From contig JAJEKV010000013.1 of NCBI GenBank assembly GCA_021234155.1, forward strand, positions 14,735,877-14,799,876: DNA of 64,000 nucleotides. The letters are read 5' to 3'. This stretch comes from Isoetes taiwanensis. Lineage: Eukaryota > Streptophyta > Lycopodiopsida > Isoetales > Isoetaceae. The notes beneath the pieces were generated by a model. That model was not told where the DNA came from and did not search any database. It was given only the letters and a program-made list of their open reading frames with translations. How positions within the stretch are numbered: the first letter of the stretch is position 1; every line of letters begins with the position of its first letter. This document shows positions 22,300 to 36,802 of this stretch, in pieces. The position numbers and the translations under genes are program-made.

Positions 22300-24230
22300 G
22301 AAACCATTTCGCAAGGTTAGGAAGGGGATTTCAACTATCTTTTAAGCTTCGGATAGAAAAATGTGCTTCGTAACCAAATTGATTTATTGCTAACTCAACC
22401 GAAGTTCAAAAAAAAAATGATAGAACCGAGATCAAAATGGAAAGCATGAAAAATACACCGTTATGCTTTCAAAGCACTTACCAAGTCTTCTTGGTCCGAT
22501 AGGCACAACCCTCGGCAAACAAAAAGTAAGGAAACAATGGAATTAGCAAAGGCCCGAAACGCGTGCAAAAGAAAATACTTAAGCAATATTTGGCTCAATA
22601 CAAAGAAAAATAAATAATAAGACTAGAAAAGAACTTACAGTTCGGTTGCATCTTTGAAGTCCACGATTCTAACATTCTTGTACTTTGTTAAATCACAAAA
22701 GGGCGATAAAGATGTTGAACTAGAAGTTGAACATGTCTCCCATCTTCTTTGAATTTGCTTAACCTTGCCTTTTCAATGAGCCTTCACATCATTCAATGGG
22801 ATCTTTTAATTCTAAAAGAACCCTCAACGATGGTCGCATTGTAACAAATGTACCAACACACACCGGTTATAGGGTCTCAAGGTCGGGCCTCTCAATGACA
22901 ACAGATGTAATCATTTCTTCCATTGCAATCTGCAAATAATAATAATATAGCAACATTAGGGCAAAAATAGATTATCTTATGTCAACAAGAGAGATTACAA
23001 TGACTGAACAGCCAGACAAGCTTTCTTTCCTTTTAGCAATAGGGCATGGCAATGGTCAGAGGCTTTGAAAAAGGAAAAGATACATAGATGCATTAAATAA
23101 GCATGTGAGTAGATACATAAAAGGAAAAGCTAAATAGATGCATTAAATAAGCATGCAACAGCCATGCAATCCAAGTAAAAAAACCTTTGAAAAGACGTCA
23201 TCTCCAGCTACATCCCATTGCTGCTGCCTTGCAAAATCATACCATGGCAGCAACAAACACGTAAACAAAGTAGCTAAACCTGTACGAAAAATGAGACCAA
23301 TATAATAAGAAATCAAGAATAGCATGATATCAATTTGCAGGAAACAGAATTCAATGAGTAGGGTTTTAAATAATTTCTTAATACTTGCAAGAAATATCTG
23401 GTTTACATGACTCACACATTGCTTAAAGCTTACAAGAAATTTATCGCGGCGGCCAAGGCCGCCGCGAACATTTCTCTTCCCCGAGTTACCCTTGTAAGGG
23501 CAAATTTGTATAACTTTAGAATGTCTTTTTCTTAAAATGCATTGCCTAATAATAAAGAATTTGTGTGAGAACATTTCTATGTTGTATTGGCTCATGTATG
23601 TTGGATTTGTGTGAGTATGAATTTGAGAACTAGGGGACTTGAACCCGTGTCGTTGCCTCATCATTTTGTGTCAATAGAATAGACGAGGGTTGAGCACATA
23701 GTTTCGTTCGAGCATGGTCTCTCAAAGACAAACCTAAAGACATTTACCACCTATTAACACACAAATTCTTAGCTCCCTATACATTTCTCTACCCTTTTTT
23801 GTTTTTCTTTCCTCTTAGATTTTTTGCTGATGGTCTTAGATTTTTGCTGATGGTCCTTGGTTCAACTGCAACTTTTTTATTAATAGGGATGTAATCACAT
23901 ATTTAGGGGCCAATATGAGAATTTCAAAGGGGCCATTAAGCCTAAGCTTATTTTCTCTAGTGCTGCTTACTCTAGACGCAGCATGTGATTGATGTGAATG
24001 CATAATGGCATGGGAATGCCCATACTGCTAAGCTGCAAGCTGCATGCATACCCAAGGAAGAGTTTGTCTGTCTGTCATGAACGTGGCCATTTATGGGGAA
24101 TTTGATAGACTGCCAAGTTCGTGTTCCCCATCCAACCCTAACCAGTGTGATGTCCAATTGCAATTTCATTCTTGCTCAAAGCTCATGGCTCAGACCAGAG
24201 TATAAGTTCGAACAATTACCAACAAAGTTA
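22300..24230. other. No gene recognised, inside the large element
   Basis: A 173-codon minus-strand frame (23143-23664) has no domain and spans a palindrome, so it is probably chance. A 21-bp duplication (AGATTTTTTGCTGATGGTC...) lies at about 23817-23860. A tRNA-like T-arm word (GGTTCAAGTCC, minus strand, about 23635-23645) has no cloverleaf around it. Confidence 0.4.
23445..23466. repeat. GC-only 22-bp palindrome
   Basis: CGCGGCGGCC-AA-GGCCGCCGCG: 10-bp perfect arms around AA, embedded in AT-rich DNA. Confidence 0.9.
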
Positions 24231-24236
24231 AAAGAT

Positions 24237-24470
24237 TCAAAAGCCAACTGAAACATGGTTGCAAGTTTCTATCTCCGCACTTTCAACTCTGTGCAAAAGA
24301 TGAGCTGCAAACGCCATTCCAGGTTCAACTAGTGCGGCATCAAAATCCTCCTGCATCAAAATCCTCCTGCAGTACAGCCTGATGGCCTTGCCTCAATGCT
24401 ACTAAAGCTGCCCCTTGTACAAACTGGGCAAGTTCGGCTCCACTCCAACCTGTCTTCATTAGAACGAACA
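24237..24470 (-). pseudogene. FtsH-family (AAA protease lid) terminal exon fragment
   Basis: On the minus strand the frame reads MKTGWSGAELAQFVQGAALV, then ALRQGHQAVLQEDFDA. TGWSGAEL and the following helix are the signature of the AAA+ C-terminal lid in FtsH and plant FtsHi proteins, and the RQGH...LQ.D continuation resembles the plastid FtsHi group. A 16-bp tandem duplication (24338-24353 and 24354-24369) then breaks the frame; the expected ALVEPGMAFAAHLLHRV continues after it to a TGA. Only this terminal piece is seen. It lies inside the large TIR element and is best read as a captured host exon. Confidence 0.6.
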
Positions 24471-24889
24471 TAGATTTTTTTTATATGTTACGTGATGGAT
24501 TCACGGTTGGCAGCTCAATGTAGATGTTTTAAGCATGCTCACTTTTATCATATCAAGTGTGAACTTTTATTCACAATCGTTGGTCTTCTTTTACAGTTGA
24601 TCTCTACAAAACCAAGTATAAAAACACAAAAGCAACGAGACATCAAGAGGAAAGCAACCTCAGATCAACCCAGCACAGACTTTTTTTTTATATATATATA
24701 AAACTCCACCTGTACATATACATATACAGCACACAAAAGAAACCTTAGACACAATGCACACAAGGCTAAAACGAGGGACATAGCTACATACACAGAGCTA
24801 TGACAGGAACATCACTGCAAAAAAGTCACGCTTTAAGAATAAATAAAGAAGTACCAGTTTTTCTTTCTTGATCTAGCTCTGAGAATGCT

Positions 24890-26015
24890 ACTGATAAGGG
24901 ACTCCATACTTTTCTTCAGGAACAGAATCTATCATGGCACTGAAGGTTGCCTTAAGCTTCTTAAGATTATCTGCAGCAATGCTAATGTAAGCTTATGGCA
25001 CGTTCAATGGTAACGGAATCTGTTACGCACTTTAGGATCTGGGTCATGGAATACCAAATTCATCTTTGACATACATTAGAGAAGCAGGAACGTGTAGATG
25101 AATCTCAACAAAATGTTCTGGAGATGTAACAGGAATCAAACCTCCAAAGATCCATTGGCCAAAATACTCCTTTTTTCTCAAATGAAATGGGACGTTAGGA
25201 ACTCACCTAAGTAACCCCATCCTGCAAGATATCACTCCTACGTTGGACATTAGAGGAAGCAGATGAGTGCTGCTGTCCTGAGTTCTGAATAGGCTGATAT
25301 TGCAAACGAGAATGCAATTTTGGGGCCTCTCCAAAGGAATGCTTTTGGGACTCTACTTTTGAATTCACTGATTGCAAGCCTCTGTCAGATATATTTTCAT
25401 GTTTGTCAGAATCAAACTGACCTTTCTGATTTTTATCAGAATGAGAACCCTTCTTTTCTTCTTTTCTTTTCTTTTCTTCGAACTGACTCTAAAGTCTGCA
25501 AAGTGCTTCCAACATCCTTATGTTTGTTCTTCTCAATAGTATTGGGGTTTATAAATCCTTGTTGCCTGTGCACTGGCTGTAGGCGTCTTGGTGCTTCTTG
25601 CTGATCGGATACCTGCATAGATATAGTGATGATCCAAAACTCAGCACGTGATAGCTTAAGTGATTTTAGGAGACATGCAGAACGAGTAGCAAATCACAAA
25701 CGTTACTTTATGTATATGCTAAGAAACAGGAAGAAAATAGTGATAATGATCAGTGAGAAGAGAAGAAATGCAAGTTTTATCACCTTTTTGAGTCATGTCG
25801 TCGTCAGCATGAGATGCCTGCTTTCTAGCCTGTTGCCATACTGGAGACTTGGATTGGAGACCACTTACAAACTTCTCAGGAGGGGTCCGCGCTCTATCTC
25901 ACAGTGCCACTGCAATTTCATGTACTGCCTGTGATATTGCCTGAGCTCAACATTACCCAAGGCTGGAAAGATCTGCCTTTCTAAAGCTCCAACAGCAGGG
26001 CCGAGTTCTGGAATA
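24890..26015 (-). pseudogene. Exons of an unrecognised host-type gene in the large element
   Basis: Minus-strand coding blocks in order: PAVGALERQIFPALGNVELR and YMKLQWHCEIERG (from 26015), then after a one-base shift KFVSGLQSKSPVWQQARKQ; then DQQEAPRRLQPVHRQQGF and a Ser/Gln/His-rich stretch (QNSGQQHSSASSNVQRRSD) to about 25215; then GQWIFGGLIPVTSPEHFVEI and KDEFGIP; finally DNLKKLKATFSAMIDSV and a TAG near 24896. Several joins need frameshifts. The order and conservation of the blocks suggest one plant gene, but I cannot name it. Confidence 0.4.
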
Positions 26016-27030
26016 AGAGTAGAGCGTCATTCTCTAGATTAAAATATGATTTTATGAAAAGCCTTTAGCCAAGGTCGTTGTATTAGAGCTTCAACCTGCC
26101 AAATGGGAAAACCCGCCAAACCCAAAACACAAGAGTCTCTGTCCGTGCTGATGCCATATGCTCTAGCCTGGTTCACTCAAACTCGGGCTTACTTGGTCCA
26201 TAAGCCAAGTTTCGCATCCAATTCGTCGCTCACAATCTACGCCAGAGCTCTCGAACACGCCATTGTAGCATTCCGATTTGGCTATGATATCTCTTTGATA
26301 TAGTAAATGTGCCCAAAAGCTGCAGATACGTCAAGAACCGCAGCAGGCTTGAATCAGAGAAAAAATAAATGGATCCGAGAAACAAAACGAAGTGTATGGC
26401 CTCTTCAGATAAGAACATTCCCAAAGCCGGGTCTGGAGGCCGAAGCTGAGAAACAAAACAGGGGCACACACTGTCATGCGCAAAATAGGGACACACAAAT
26501 CCAAACTTTCCCACCAAAATGCTCTGCAATAGATGGAGCTTCTGCCGCTTCCCAGCTCCGGCGATGGCGATGCACGGCGCCATAGCCAAGCCAACCCCTT
26601 ATTTCGCTGTTTTTTTTTTTCTCTAATTTTTTAAACCCCTATTTTTTCCTCAGAAACCGCATCAACGAATATTCCAAAAGCATCTTCCTAGGAGAATTAT
26701 ATATGTTTTGAAAGTAGACACATGATTCAAATCCTTATATGAACATCCATATTAACAGAAAAAGTAATGAAAGAAAACAGTCCGTCTCCTACCTTCTAAA
26801 TATCTTCCACATAAATTTGATGGGTATCTGGAACAAACAAAATAATGAATATGAGAAACAATAGAATCAAAACTTATTGCACAAGCTCAAAACCCTAAAC
26901 CTGTATAAATTTCTGCATATAAATCATGTGGCAAGCGTCCCTACATCTCTCCTGCAATGGTTCTGGAAACAAATGCAAGAAACAGTCAAAGCAATATTTA
27001 GGTCTACATTTACTTGTGATCTTACCTGTT

Positions 27031-27350
27031 CATAGGTACCTTGGAGAAAGTCTGGTGCTCCAGTATGCTCCCGAACATGTTTAAATCTTCCAGCATTAGA
27101 TATCAAAATGCTTCTTGACCAAGCTTTCGGTGAATGGATTCAAAACGCTTCAGTAAATCTTGATCTCGGTAAACTTCTGAAGCGCTTCCAGTGAATGGAT
27201 TCAAAACGCTTCTCAGACTGTCTGGGCGATCTGGTGAGGAGCTTCTAGTAAATGGGAGGGAGGGAAAAATTTGTGCGAGGAGAGGGAAGAAATCGAGGGA
27301 AAATTTTTTCTGGTAATTTGTTTGTTTCTTTCGTTTGTCTCTTCCCATTT
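27031..27350 (-). pseudogene. 5' exon of an unrecognised gene near the right TIR
   Basis: Minus-strand frame reading ISNAGRFKHVREHTGAPDFL then QGTYEQ, ending at a good donor CAG|GTAAGATC near 27030. Upstream (27103-27348) another frame is open, with MGRDKRKKQTNYQKK and FESIHRKLGQEAF. This may be the start of the gene whose later exons lie at 24890-26015, which would make the captured unit about 2.4 kb. The link is inference. Confidence 0.35.
27129..27213 (+). repeat. Direct repeat near the right end of the large element
   Basis: GTGAATGGATTCAAAACGCT followed by TC occurs near 27130 and again near 27190, about 61 bp apart, roughly 350-410 bp inside the right end of the element. Confidence 0.75.
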
Positions 27351-27509
27351 CGTAGAAGAAAAAACAAAAGGATTGGGCAGGTCAGGCATTTCGGGGGTAG
27401 GGCAAAGATAAAAGCTAGGACCCGACCACGCCATGCCACGTCAACATTTATAACCGCCATCAACTTCTTTTATTTTGATTGGCCAAGCGATTTCTTAGTT
27501 GGCAAATCT

Positions 27510-27544
27510 CAAAAGACCTTTTATAACCCCAAAAATTTCTAATG
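27510..27544 (-). repeat. Right terminal inverted repeat of the 12.4-kb element
   Basis: On the minus strand it reads CATTAGAAATTTTTGGGG, then TTATAAAAGGTCTTTT. Outside it the target duplication TGA is followed by LINE sequence. Confidence 0.8.
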
Positions 27545-27547
27545 TGA

Positions 27548-30540
<2,993 letters not shown>

Positions 30541-31435
30541 TGGAGACTACTATATATATGAGTAGAGCTAGCACATGAGTTTTTAGATGAGTTTTGAGTC
30601 TTGTCTCATTTCAGTTTTCTCTCGATTGCGAGAGCTCATGTATCTTCATTGACATCAAGGAAGCTCATTATTGTGATCTCATTGTTCTCTTTTGTTTTCT
30701 TTTCCTTTTTCCTTGTTTTTTCTTGCAAATCCCGCGTGACATAGTCCCCGGATTCTCCTGTTAGATCCAAGGGTCCTCACAGAGGGCTGTCTTGTAGGAG
30801 TTCCCGAACCCAGACCCCAAACAACCCTCCCCCAACCCAAAACGAAATTAGCACAGTATATTAATGGGGATAATTTTTTACCTAAACAAAAAGTTTAATT
30901 TATTTATAGACGATGGTACCATTTGCATTGGTGCAAGCAGTGCAACAAGTTTTTCTTATAATTCATGTGCTTTATTTTTAGGACAGAACTTAGATATCTC
31001 TTCCTCTGCATGGTATATACATATTCCTTTTGAAGCAACGTGCATGAAATACTATATGCTAACTCTAGCTTCATTGCACAACCATCCAAAACAACTTAAT
31101 GAACAATTGTCAAGCCTTTTCGCCTTTCTAGCTTATTATGCCCTATTGTTTCAATGGTGTATGCATATTCCTTTTGGAGCATACCAAATTATTTACAAAT
31201 TTTGAATGTTATGACATGATAACCACAATGGTTTTTTAGTATTAGTGGCATCAATTCAATAACACTAATACATCTCACAAATAAGGAAAAGACAAGACGG
31301 TATCGCCATCAACTCGCACCATCTTACATCATGAAACAATGCACATTAACTTTTTGGGCTTCCCAGCAGAATATATATCAAAATGATGGAATTAAAAAAG
31401 AAATATAAGAAAAGAAGTATTCAATGTAAGTGGCC
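30541..31435. other. Unassigned, possibly repeat-derived
   Basis: The first ~300 bp (ACTACTATATATATGAGTAG... to GATCCAAGGGTCCTCACA) abut a broken LINE and look like transposon or LTR DNA, but I find no second copy, coding sequence or target duplication. The rest holds only short frames. Confidence 0.35.
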
Positions 31436-31439
31436 ATAA

Positions 31440-32290
31440 TACAATTCCCCCACAAGAGATCATATTCCTTGGTGCCTTATCAAAAGCACCCTGATCCTGC
31501 TCAAGGTTGACCTGGTAATGGTTGTCTGCCTAGTAGAAGGCCAGTTATTATGATCCACTATGGTTAGCCATAGATATATAAACACCTCAGTAAGTTGTGA
31601 GATAAAAACAGAAAGCCCATCACATAAATTATCCATATTCAAGAATTTATCAGCTTCAATAATCCTAATATCAGGTTCATTTGTGATATGAAGAGCCAGC
31701 TCCGCATTCACATTTAAAGAATGAACACCCTTCAAAATGGATGCATAGCCACCGTCAGCTGAAGAAGAGGGGTTGGAGGCCTAGCAATTCCTCCTGATGC
31801 CTCGACACCTCTTGATCAGAACCACTAAGAGATTCACTAGTCTCTGATACGCTATCTGCACCAATATTAAAACCAATAAGAAAATAAATAGACAACATTT
31901 CTATACAAACCAGGTACAGACATAGGCATCTTTCCAGAAAAAGGCAAACCTCCAAGTACAAGTGTAGAAGCTCCAAATACAAAAACAACATAAGGCGACA
32001 TCAAATTAGGTTGTTGAGGCAGGCAAAAATCAAGAAAAAAAAGCATTAACAAGAGGTCGCCAGAATAGAGCAAGCAACATACTGCCACAAAGGAGCAAAC
32101 ACCAAAGCAACAACTTGAACGATATAACATAGGCGTGTATACCTGCAAGTAAGGAGCCCTGAAGTAGCCGATAACCACCCAAGAATGGCAAGCCATGTGC
32201 TTGCTCCACCAAAGCTGGCCCGACTGCCACAACAACCCGAACCTTTGGCAACTAGTGCTGCCCAAAAACCTCATGTTATACAGAACCTTT
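31440..32290 (-). pseudogene. Exons of an unrecognised gene
   Basis: Minus strand. A first piece (about 32267-32140) lies after acceptor TTTTTGGGCAG and before donor CAG|GTATAC and reads KVRVVVAVGPALVEQAHGLP then FLGGYRLLQGSLLAG. A second near 32010-31900 reads MSPYVVFVFGASTLVLGGLP. A third (after TTGGTGCAG, about 31860-31500) reads DSVSETSESLSGSDQEVSRH and, one frame over, KGVHSLNVNAELALHI and RIIEADKFLNMDNLCDGL. Splice-like borders suggest a real gene or recent remnant. I cannot name it. Confidence 0.4.
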
Positions 32291-32532
32291 GAGCTCAAAA
32301 TAGAAAGGGTAGACTACACCCCAAACCCTACCACTAACTACTATATAGTTTTGTGCCAAGTATCATCACAAATAGCAAGTCTATTAAACAATATGTGCCC
32401 AGCCATTGGATATCTCGCCCTTGCAAAAACTTTTGCCACTTTATTTCTTTTGAAGTTACATAGTTTACTCTTCTCTTTGTATGAGAAGAAAATATTATTA
32501 GATAGATAGATAGATTAGATATGATAGAAGAA

Positions 32533-32641
<109 letters not shown>

Positions 32642-32700
32642 ATGATAGAATGAATTTTAGCGTCCATGGAGACCAACAAAGGGCCATGGGAGAGATAAAT
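32642..32700 (-). mobile_element. LINE 3' end fragment
   Basis: On the minus strand: CCCATGGCCCTTTG, TTGGTCTCCATGGACGCTAA, then AATTCATTCTATC and the CTAT tail. This matches the fragment at 37867 (GGTCTCCGTGGACGTTAA) and resembles the 3' hairpin of the plus-strand LINEs. Confidence 0.6.
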
Positions 32701-32709
32701 TGCTTGCAT

Positions 32710-34090
32710 TATATTATCATGCTTAGATGGGTGGCTTTGCTCAATTGGATTTGTTTCCACTTGGTTTTATTCCTGTCTTTGCATTGTATCATTTATTTTT
32801 TAGTATATATAATTTAGTTTGGAGTCTTCCAAACATATATATAAGAAAAATAAAAAATAAACCCCATCTCTATAAAATTCTGTAGCATATAAAATAAAAA
32901 AAAATAAGGTGCTGCGCACGGAGGGTTGCCCTGACTTAAATCATAGTTCAAAGTCACGTTTCAAGACAATAGAGTACTTGATACTTGATAACATATGAAA
33001 CAATCAATCAAAATTGCTATTTTAAAACATTGACATTTTGTGAAGATGATGGTACCCATTTGCATCACTAATTCCTCCTTAGATGTTGAGCCTAGGCCCT
33101 GTCGAAGGCAATGATTTGGAGTATGCAGTTGAGCTCGAACGTGCATTTACCCCGGCTCAACCAACGATTAATCAACGATTGAAGCAATCAACTATTGAAA
33201 AATGCCTTAAACCATAATGTCATGCAAGTTTAAGCCTTGAAGTAGCTCCTGCATTGGTCGATGTTCTCCCTTAAATTTGAAGTTTCAAAAGTAATGAATT
33301 ACTTAAAATATTTATCCTTGCACGAACCACCCATCCCCACAAGACAAGGATTACCCCAAGACAAGGGATCATCATCAACCAAGGCCCACATTTTTTCCCC
33401 AATCTATTGAGGGAACGTGTCAAAGGAGGCGGCCCACCCCCCAAAAAAAAAAAAAAAAAAAAAAAAAGAAATTGACTATAAAAGACAAATTTCACAAGGG
33501 TTTGACCATTTATAACCATAGACTTGTCCTTAAGATAATGATTCCCATCTAGCACAATGATCCTATTGCCAAACCTGATTTCCCATTCACAATATAAACC
33601 CATGTATAGCTTCATACACGAGACTCTAATGACAACTGAATAGTCACAAAAAAGTTTACAGGATAATGATTCGAACCACATGGTAGTCCACTGATGTATA
33701 TAGATTATAGTGAGGCTTATGAACTTGTAACTCTCCAACTTCCATGTCTGCCCCCCAACCCCATAGCTATGTCCATACCCAAACACCCCATTTAGGACCC
33801 TGCACTTATAAGAGGATGCAGAGGTTATCATGGTTGAACCCACATTATAACAGCAGTTCCAGTAGAGCATTTTCCCCAACAAGAATTCCCATAAAAATCC
33901 CATTCCCCCCACTAAAGATTGCCATGAAATACCCACTGTCCAATGCCAGAGACCATAGCCAAAAGTCTTAAATGAGATAAAATTGTATCTATCACATACC
34001 ATCTATTTTTGAAATGGATAATGGTTAAGTATCTTAAATTCCCATCTTAAGACGACAACGTAAACACATGTAATGTTATATATTCCGTAG
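32710..34090. other. No gene recognised
   Basis: Contains an A-run at about 33440-33466 and short frames only. A 243-codon minus-strand frame (33271-34002) is rich in Trp, Gly and Phe, spans the homopolymer, and shows no domain, so I do not call it a gene. Confidence 0.4.
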
Positions 34091-34091
34091 T

Positions 34092-35340
34092 TCATGAGAG
34101 ATTTGACAAAGAAAATACAATAACAGCCTCAACTGCAACCAGCCTCAACTGAGAAATGGGCTGATATTCAACAAAACAAGCCCATAAGAAAAATGGGATA
34201 ATACTGGGCTCAAAGCCATTACATAGAGAGCTGTGTTCCCTTGTTACTATTGAACCAAATACCAAGAGAAATGATCCATGTTCGAACTTACATCCACTAG
34301 TCTGATACAATCTAACACGGAAGCCTATCCAGTCTAGATTCCTGAACTTAGCATTATTCTCAAATACTTCCCACACTCGAATCTGTCTGCCTACAGATCC
34401 TATTCCATCACTTCTTCTTAGAGGTGTCATCATTTGATTAACCTGTGAAAAAGAAGCTAGAAAACTGCCTATTTGCACAGCCTTTCCATTTATATATCTG
34501 GCCCAATTCGAGCAACAAGCAAATACCCTTATCTCAGTGCTCTGCCAAATTGCATTAGGACCAGCCGTTGAATTTAAAATATATTTCAGCTGTTTATAAG
34601 AACTATAGAATGGAGACAAACAAAAGTAACTATAGGTGCAAAAAATAAAGTACTGGCCGCTTATAAGAAATAAGGTTCCCACCAAATAAACCATTGCTTT
34701 AATATTCTGTTTATCATATATGACAGGCTCTGCAAACTGTATCCCAAAACCAGGTAGGATATAATCAGACGTCTTGAAGTAAAGCCCGCTCCAGGTTATC
34801 CATTTACCCCAAGGATTCAAGGCTGCATCTACCAGGCCAGTTGAGAGAAATTCACAGATGCACATACCCTGTTTTGCAAGTACCAGGAACGGTCTCCGGA
34901 AAAACCTCTCAAAGGAACTCCATTGTTTTATACAAAATGGAAACAACAGTTCCACCATGGCTGCATCAATCAGGCCGCAGGTCTGCAATCACATAATGTC
35001 TATAGGATCTGTCTTGCAATTACTTAAATTACTTCCATGTCCTAAAATTTACGTTTGCATAATTCTTATACTAGAAATTTGGATCTACAATAAGCTCTTG
35101 AAATTAAGCTATTCACCAAATTTAATGAGCATATATACATCTAAGTCAAGCACCACATATCCAATGTACAAAACTGTTAAAAATTTAAAACCTGCCCTAA
35201 CCTGAGAAGGAGGTGTATGGCTTTTCATTTTGTCTGGGTCTTCAAGCTTGCCTCCTAGTTTGCTCTTTCCTTTGCTGGAAAAATCCTGGGAGCACAATCC
35301 CATTGAACTGGTAGCATTCTTGCCATATCGTCTGCAAAGA
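34092..35340 (-). CDS. Unrecognised gene, at least three candidate exons
   Basis: Minus strand. One exon lies between TCTTTGCAG near 35336 and TCTCAG|GTTAGG near 35202; an open frame there reads GKNATSSMGLCSQDFSSKGK. A second, entered near 34985 (caG|ACCTGCGGCC), reads CGLIDAAMVELLFPFCIKQW, then SFERFFRRPFLVLAKQGMCI, PWGKWITWSGLYFKTSDYIL and YDKQNIKAMVYLVGTLFLIS. Further coding blocks are IWQSTEIRVFACCSNWARYI and, after TTTTCACAG, RRSDGIGSVGRQIRVWEVFE. The main frame is open for 298 codons without a stop even across apparent introns. Composition is protein-like, but I do not recognise the family. Confidence 0.4.
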
Positions 35341-35419
35341 CAAGGTCTGGATTCATGAAGCAGAGAGAGCACTTGTTCAATTAGAAAGCATATTTTGTTT
35401 GGGCTTAAATAACTCAAGC

Positions 35420-36285
35420 TACTCTACATGAAACACAAGCCTGAAGGACAAGATTCCTGGTTAAGTCTAAGATTGCGATATGTTCTTGTTGCCACCAAAG
35501 TATCAAATTTTACCTATGGAAATAAGAGACCAAAACATTAGTATCTGCATTCAGCATGGACTTGGCTGTTGAAAAATAAACATGAAGAAGGATGAATACA
35601 AAGAATGAAGGATGAGAAGGATGCTATTGAAGGTAGATAACGAACCACAGTTTAGCTGCATGCCAGAGTGAATAGAAGTCGAGTGTAGAAGGCGACCATG
35701 AAGGACGAAGGAGATGAAGGAATTACCTGGATTTTTCCAATGGCTGCTTCTGCATAAGACTGTGCACTGCAAATCCAGAGATGCTATATAATGTTGTTCC
35801 TAGTCTATTGTACATCAATGAATCTACAAGCTCAAAATTAAATGATAAAGGTCTCTTTGGAGGTTAGAACCCAAAGAAGCACAGAACTTGACTAGAAGAC
35901 ATAATCCTCATGTATCAAAAAATATTGACAATCATGTGCTATCAAATTCCTTATGATCACCCCTCTTGAAACAAGCACACTGAGTTTAAAAAAAAGGGGG
36001 AAATAGTTTAACAGGGCCTATGATACAACTCTGAAATATTCTTCCAGTTGGTACTAGCTTTTATAGGAAGTCTCATATCCAAACCCTTGTCCCCGTTATC
36101 GTGAGTCAAGCTTCTAAAGTCATTTTCACATGCAATGATGTGAACACAATCAGTATGACTAGTATTGTCATGTGCATTAGTAATAATATCCGCATCATCT
36201 ATATCTTCTTCAAAAGATGGTCGTATTAGACTCATAACTGGATGGATTAATGGCTATTCACTATGAAGCTAATGTACATTTGTCA
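35420..36285. other. No gene recognised
   Basis: Short minus-strand frames only (35551-35772 and 36008-36235). They could be exons of a neighbouring gene but have no motif. Confidence 0.35.
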
Positions 36286-36289
36286 CTCC

Positions 36290-36575
36290 AAAAGTATAAA
36301 ACAACTATAGTAGTCATCTCTTGTAATACATATCGAAATACCCTGTTTCATGGACATGGACAAAAGCAAATAAGAAAGCCTTCTATATCGTAGCACTAGC
36401 CAGCATCCCTTAGGGCATACGACGGCACATGGCATGTTCTTGCAATCCCCCTTCAAGGGGCACCTACAAGGATACCAGGGGCAAAAGGTCCTAAGATGCC
36501 AAGATTCTAGTGAGGTTCGAACACGAGACCTCAATGTGCTAGACGAGTGGACTAACCACTAGGCCAACACGAGCA
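36290..36575 (-). mobile_element. tRNA-derived SINE
   Basis: On the minus strand the head reads GTTGGCCTAGTGGTTAGTCC and, about 30 bp later, GTGTTCGAACCTCAC. These are good matches to the RNA polymerase III box A (TGGCCTAGTGG, 36556-36566) and box B (GTTCGAACC, about 36513-36522), at normal tRNA spacing. The segment between does not fold into a full cloverleaf, and tRNA-unrelated sequence follows for about 200 bp. That is the structure of a tRNA-derived SINE. The 3' border is approximate. Confidence 0.65.
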
Positions 36576-36802
36576 GACATGTAACCAGTCCTTTCAGAAA
36601 AAACCTTGGCAAATTAGTCAATTTGATGACTATATCAGCTTCATCCTGGGCATTAACAAACAGCATTGCATGACCTGCCATAAATAGCAGACAATTAAGT
36701 TTGGTGCCAATATACATCTTCAGACAGCAAAGACACTGACAGCAAGAGACACATTCCAATAACTCGCAGAAATTGCAGACCAAATAAAAGAAGACAGAAA
36801 CA

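Larger units (their letters stand above)
15112..27544. mobile_element. 12.4-kb TIR DNA transposon inserted in LINE copy 2
   Basis: The left end reads CATTAGGGATTTTTTGGGG and the right end is its imperfect inverse (CATTAGAAATTTTTGGGG on the minus strand). Pairing continues through GTTA and AAAAGG for about 32 bp in all. The trinucleotide TGA flanks both ends (15109-15111 and 27545-27547). The LINE coding sequence on the two sides joins across the gap: SFPYVGE on the left, VKQG and the IDDLERW block on the right. Inside are a broken transposase-like gene (15580-18555), tandem repeats, two unknown minus-strand ORFs and minus-strand exons that look like host gene pieces. A 3-bp duplication and CATTA-like ends recall CACTA elements, but the encoded protein does not look like a CACTA TNP2. 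Confidence 0.8.

Noticed and set aside
23143-23664. 173-codon minus-strand frame as a gene
   Set aside because: It crosses the GC palindrome, has no motif and no protein-like pattern of conservation that I can see.
23630-23700. tRNA T-arm word on the minus strand
   Set aside because: GGTTCAAGTCC is present, but there is no box A at the right distance and no cloverleaf.
33271-34002. 243-codon minus-strand frame as a gene
   Set aside because: It crosses a long homopolymer, lacks any domain and has no splice or start context to support it.
36513-36566. Functional tRNA gene
   Set aside because: Boxes A and B are present, but the acceptor and anticodon stems do not pair and unrelated sequence follows, so a SINE fits better.
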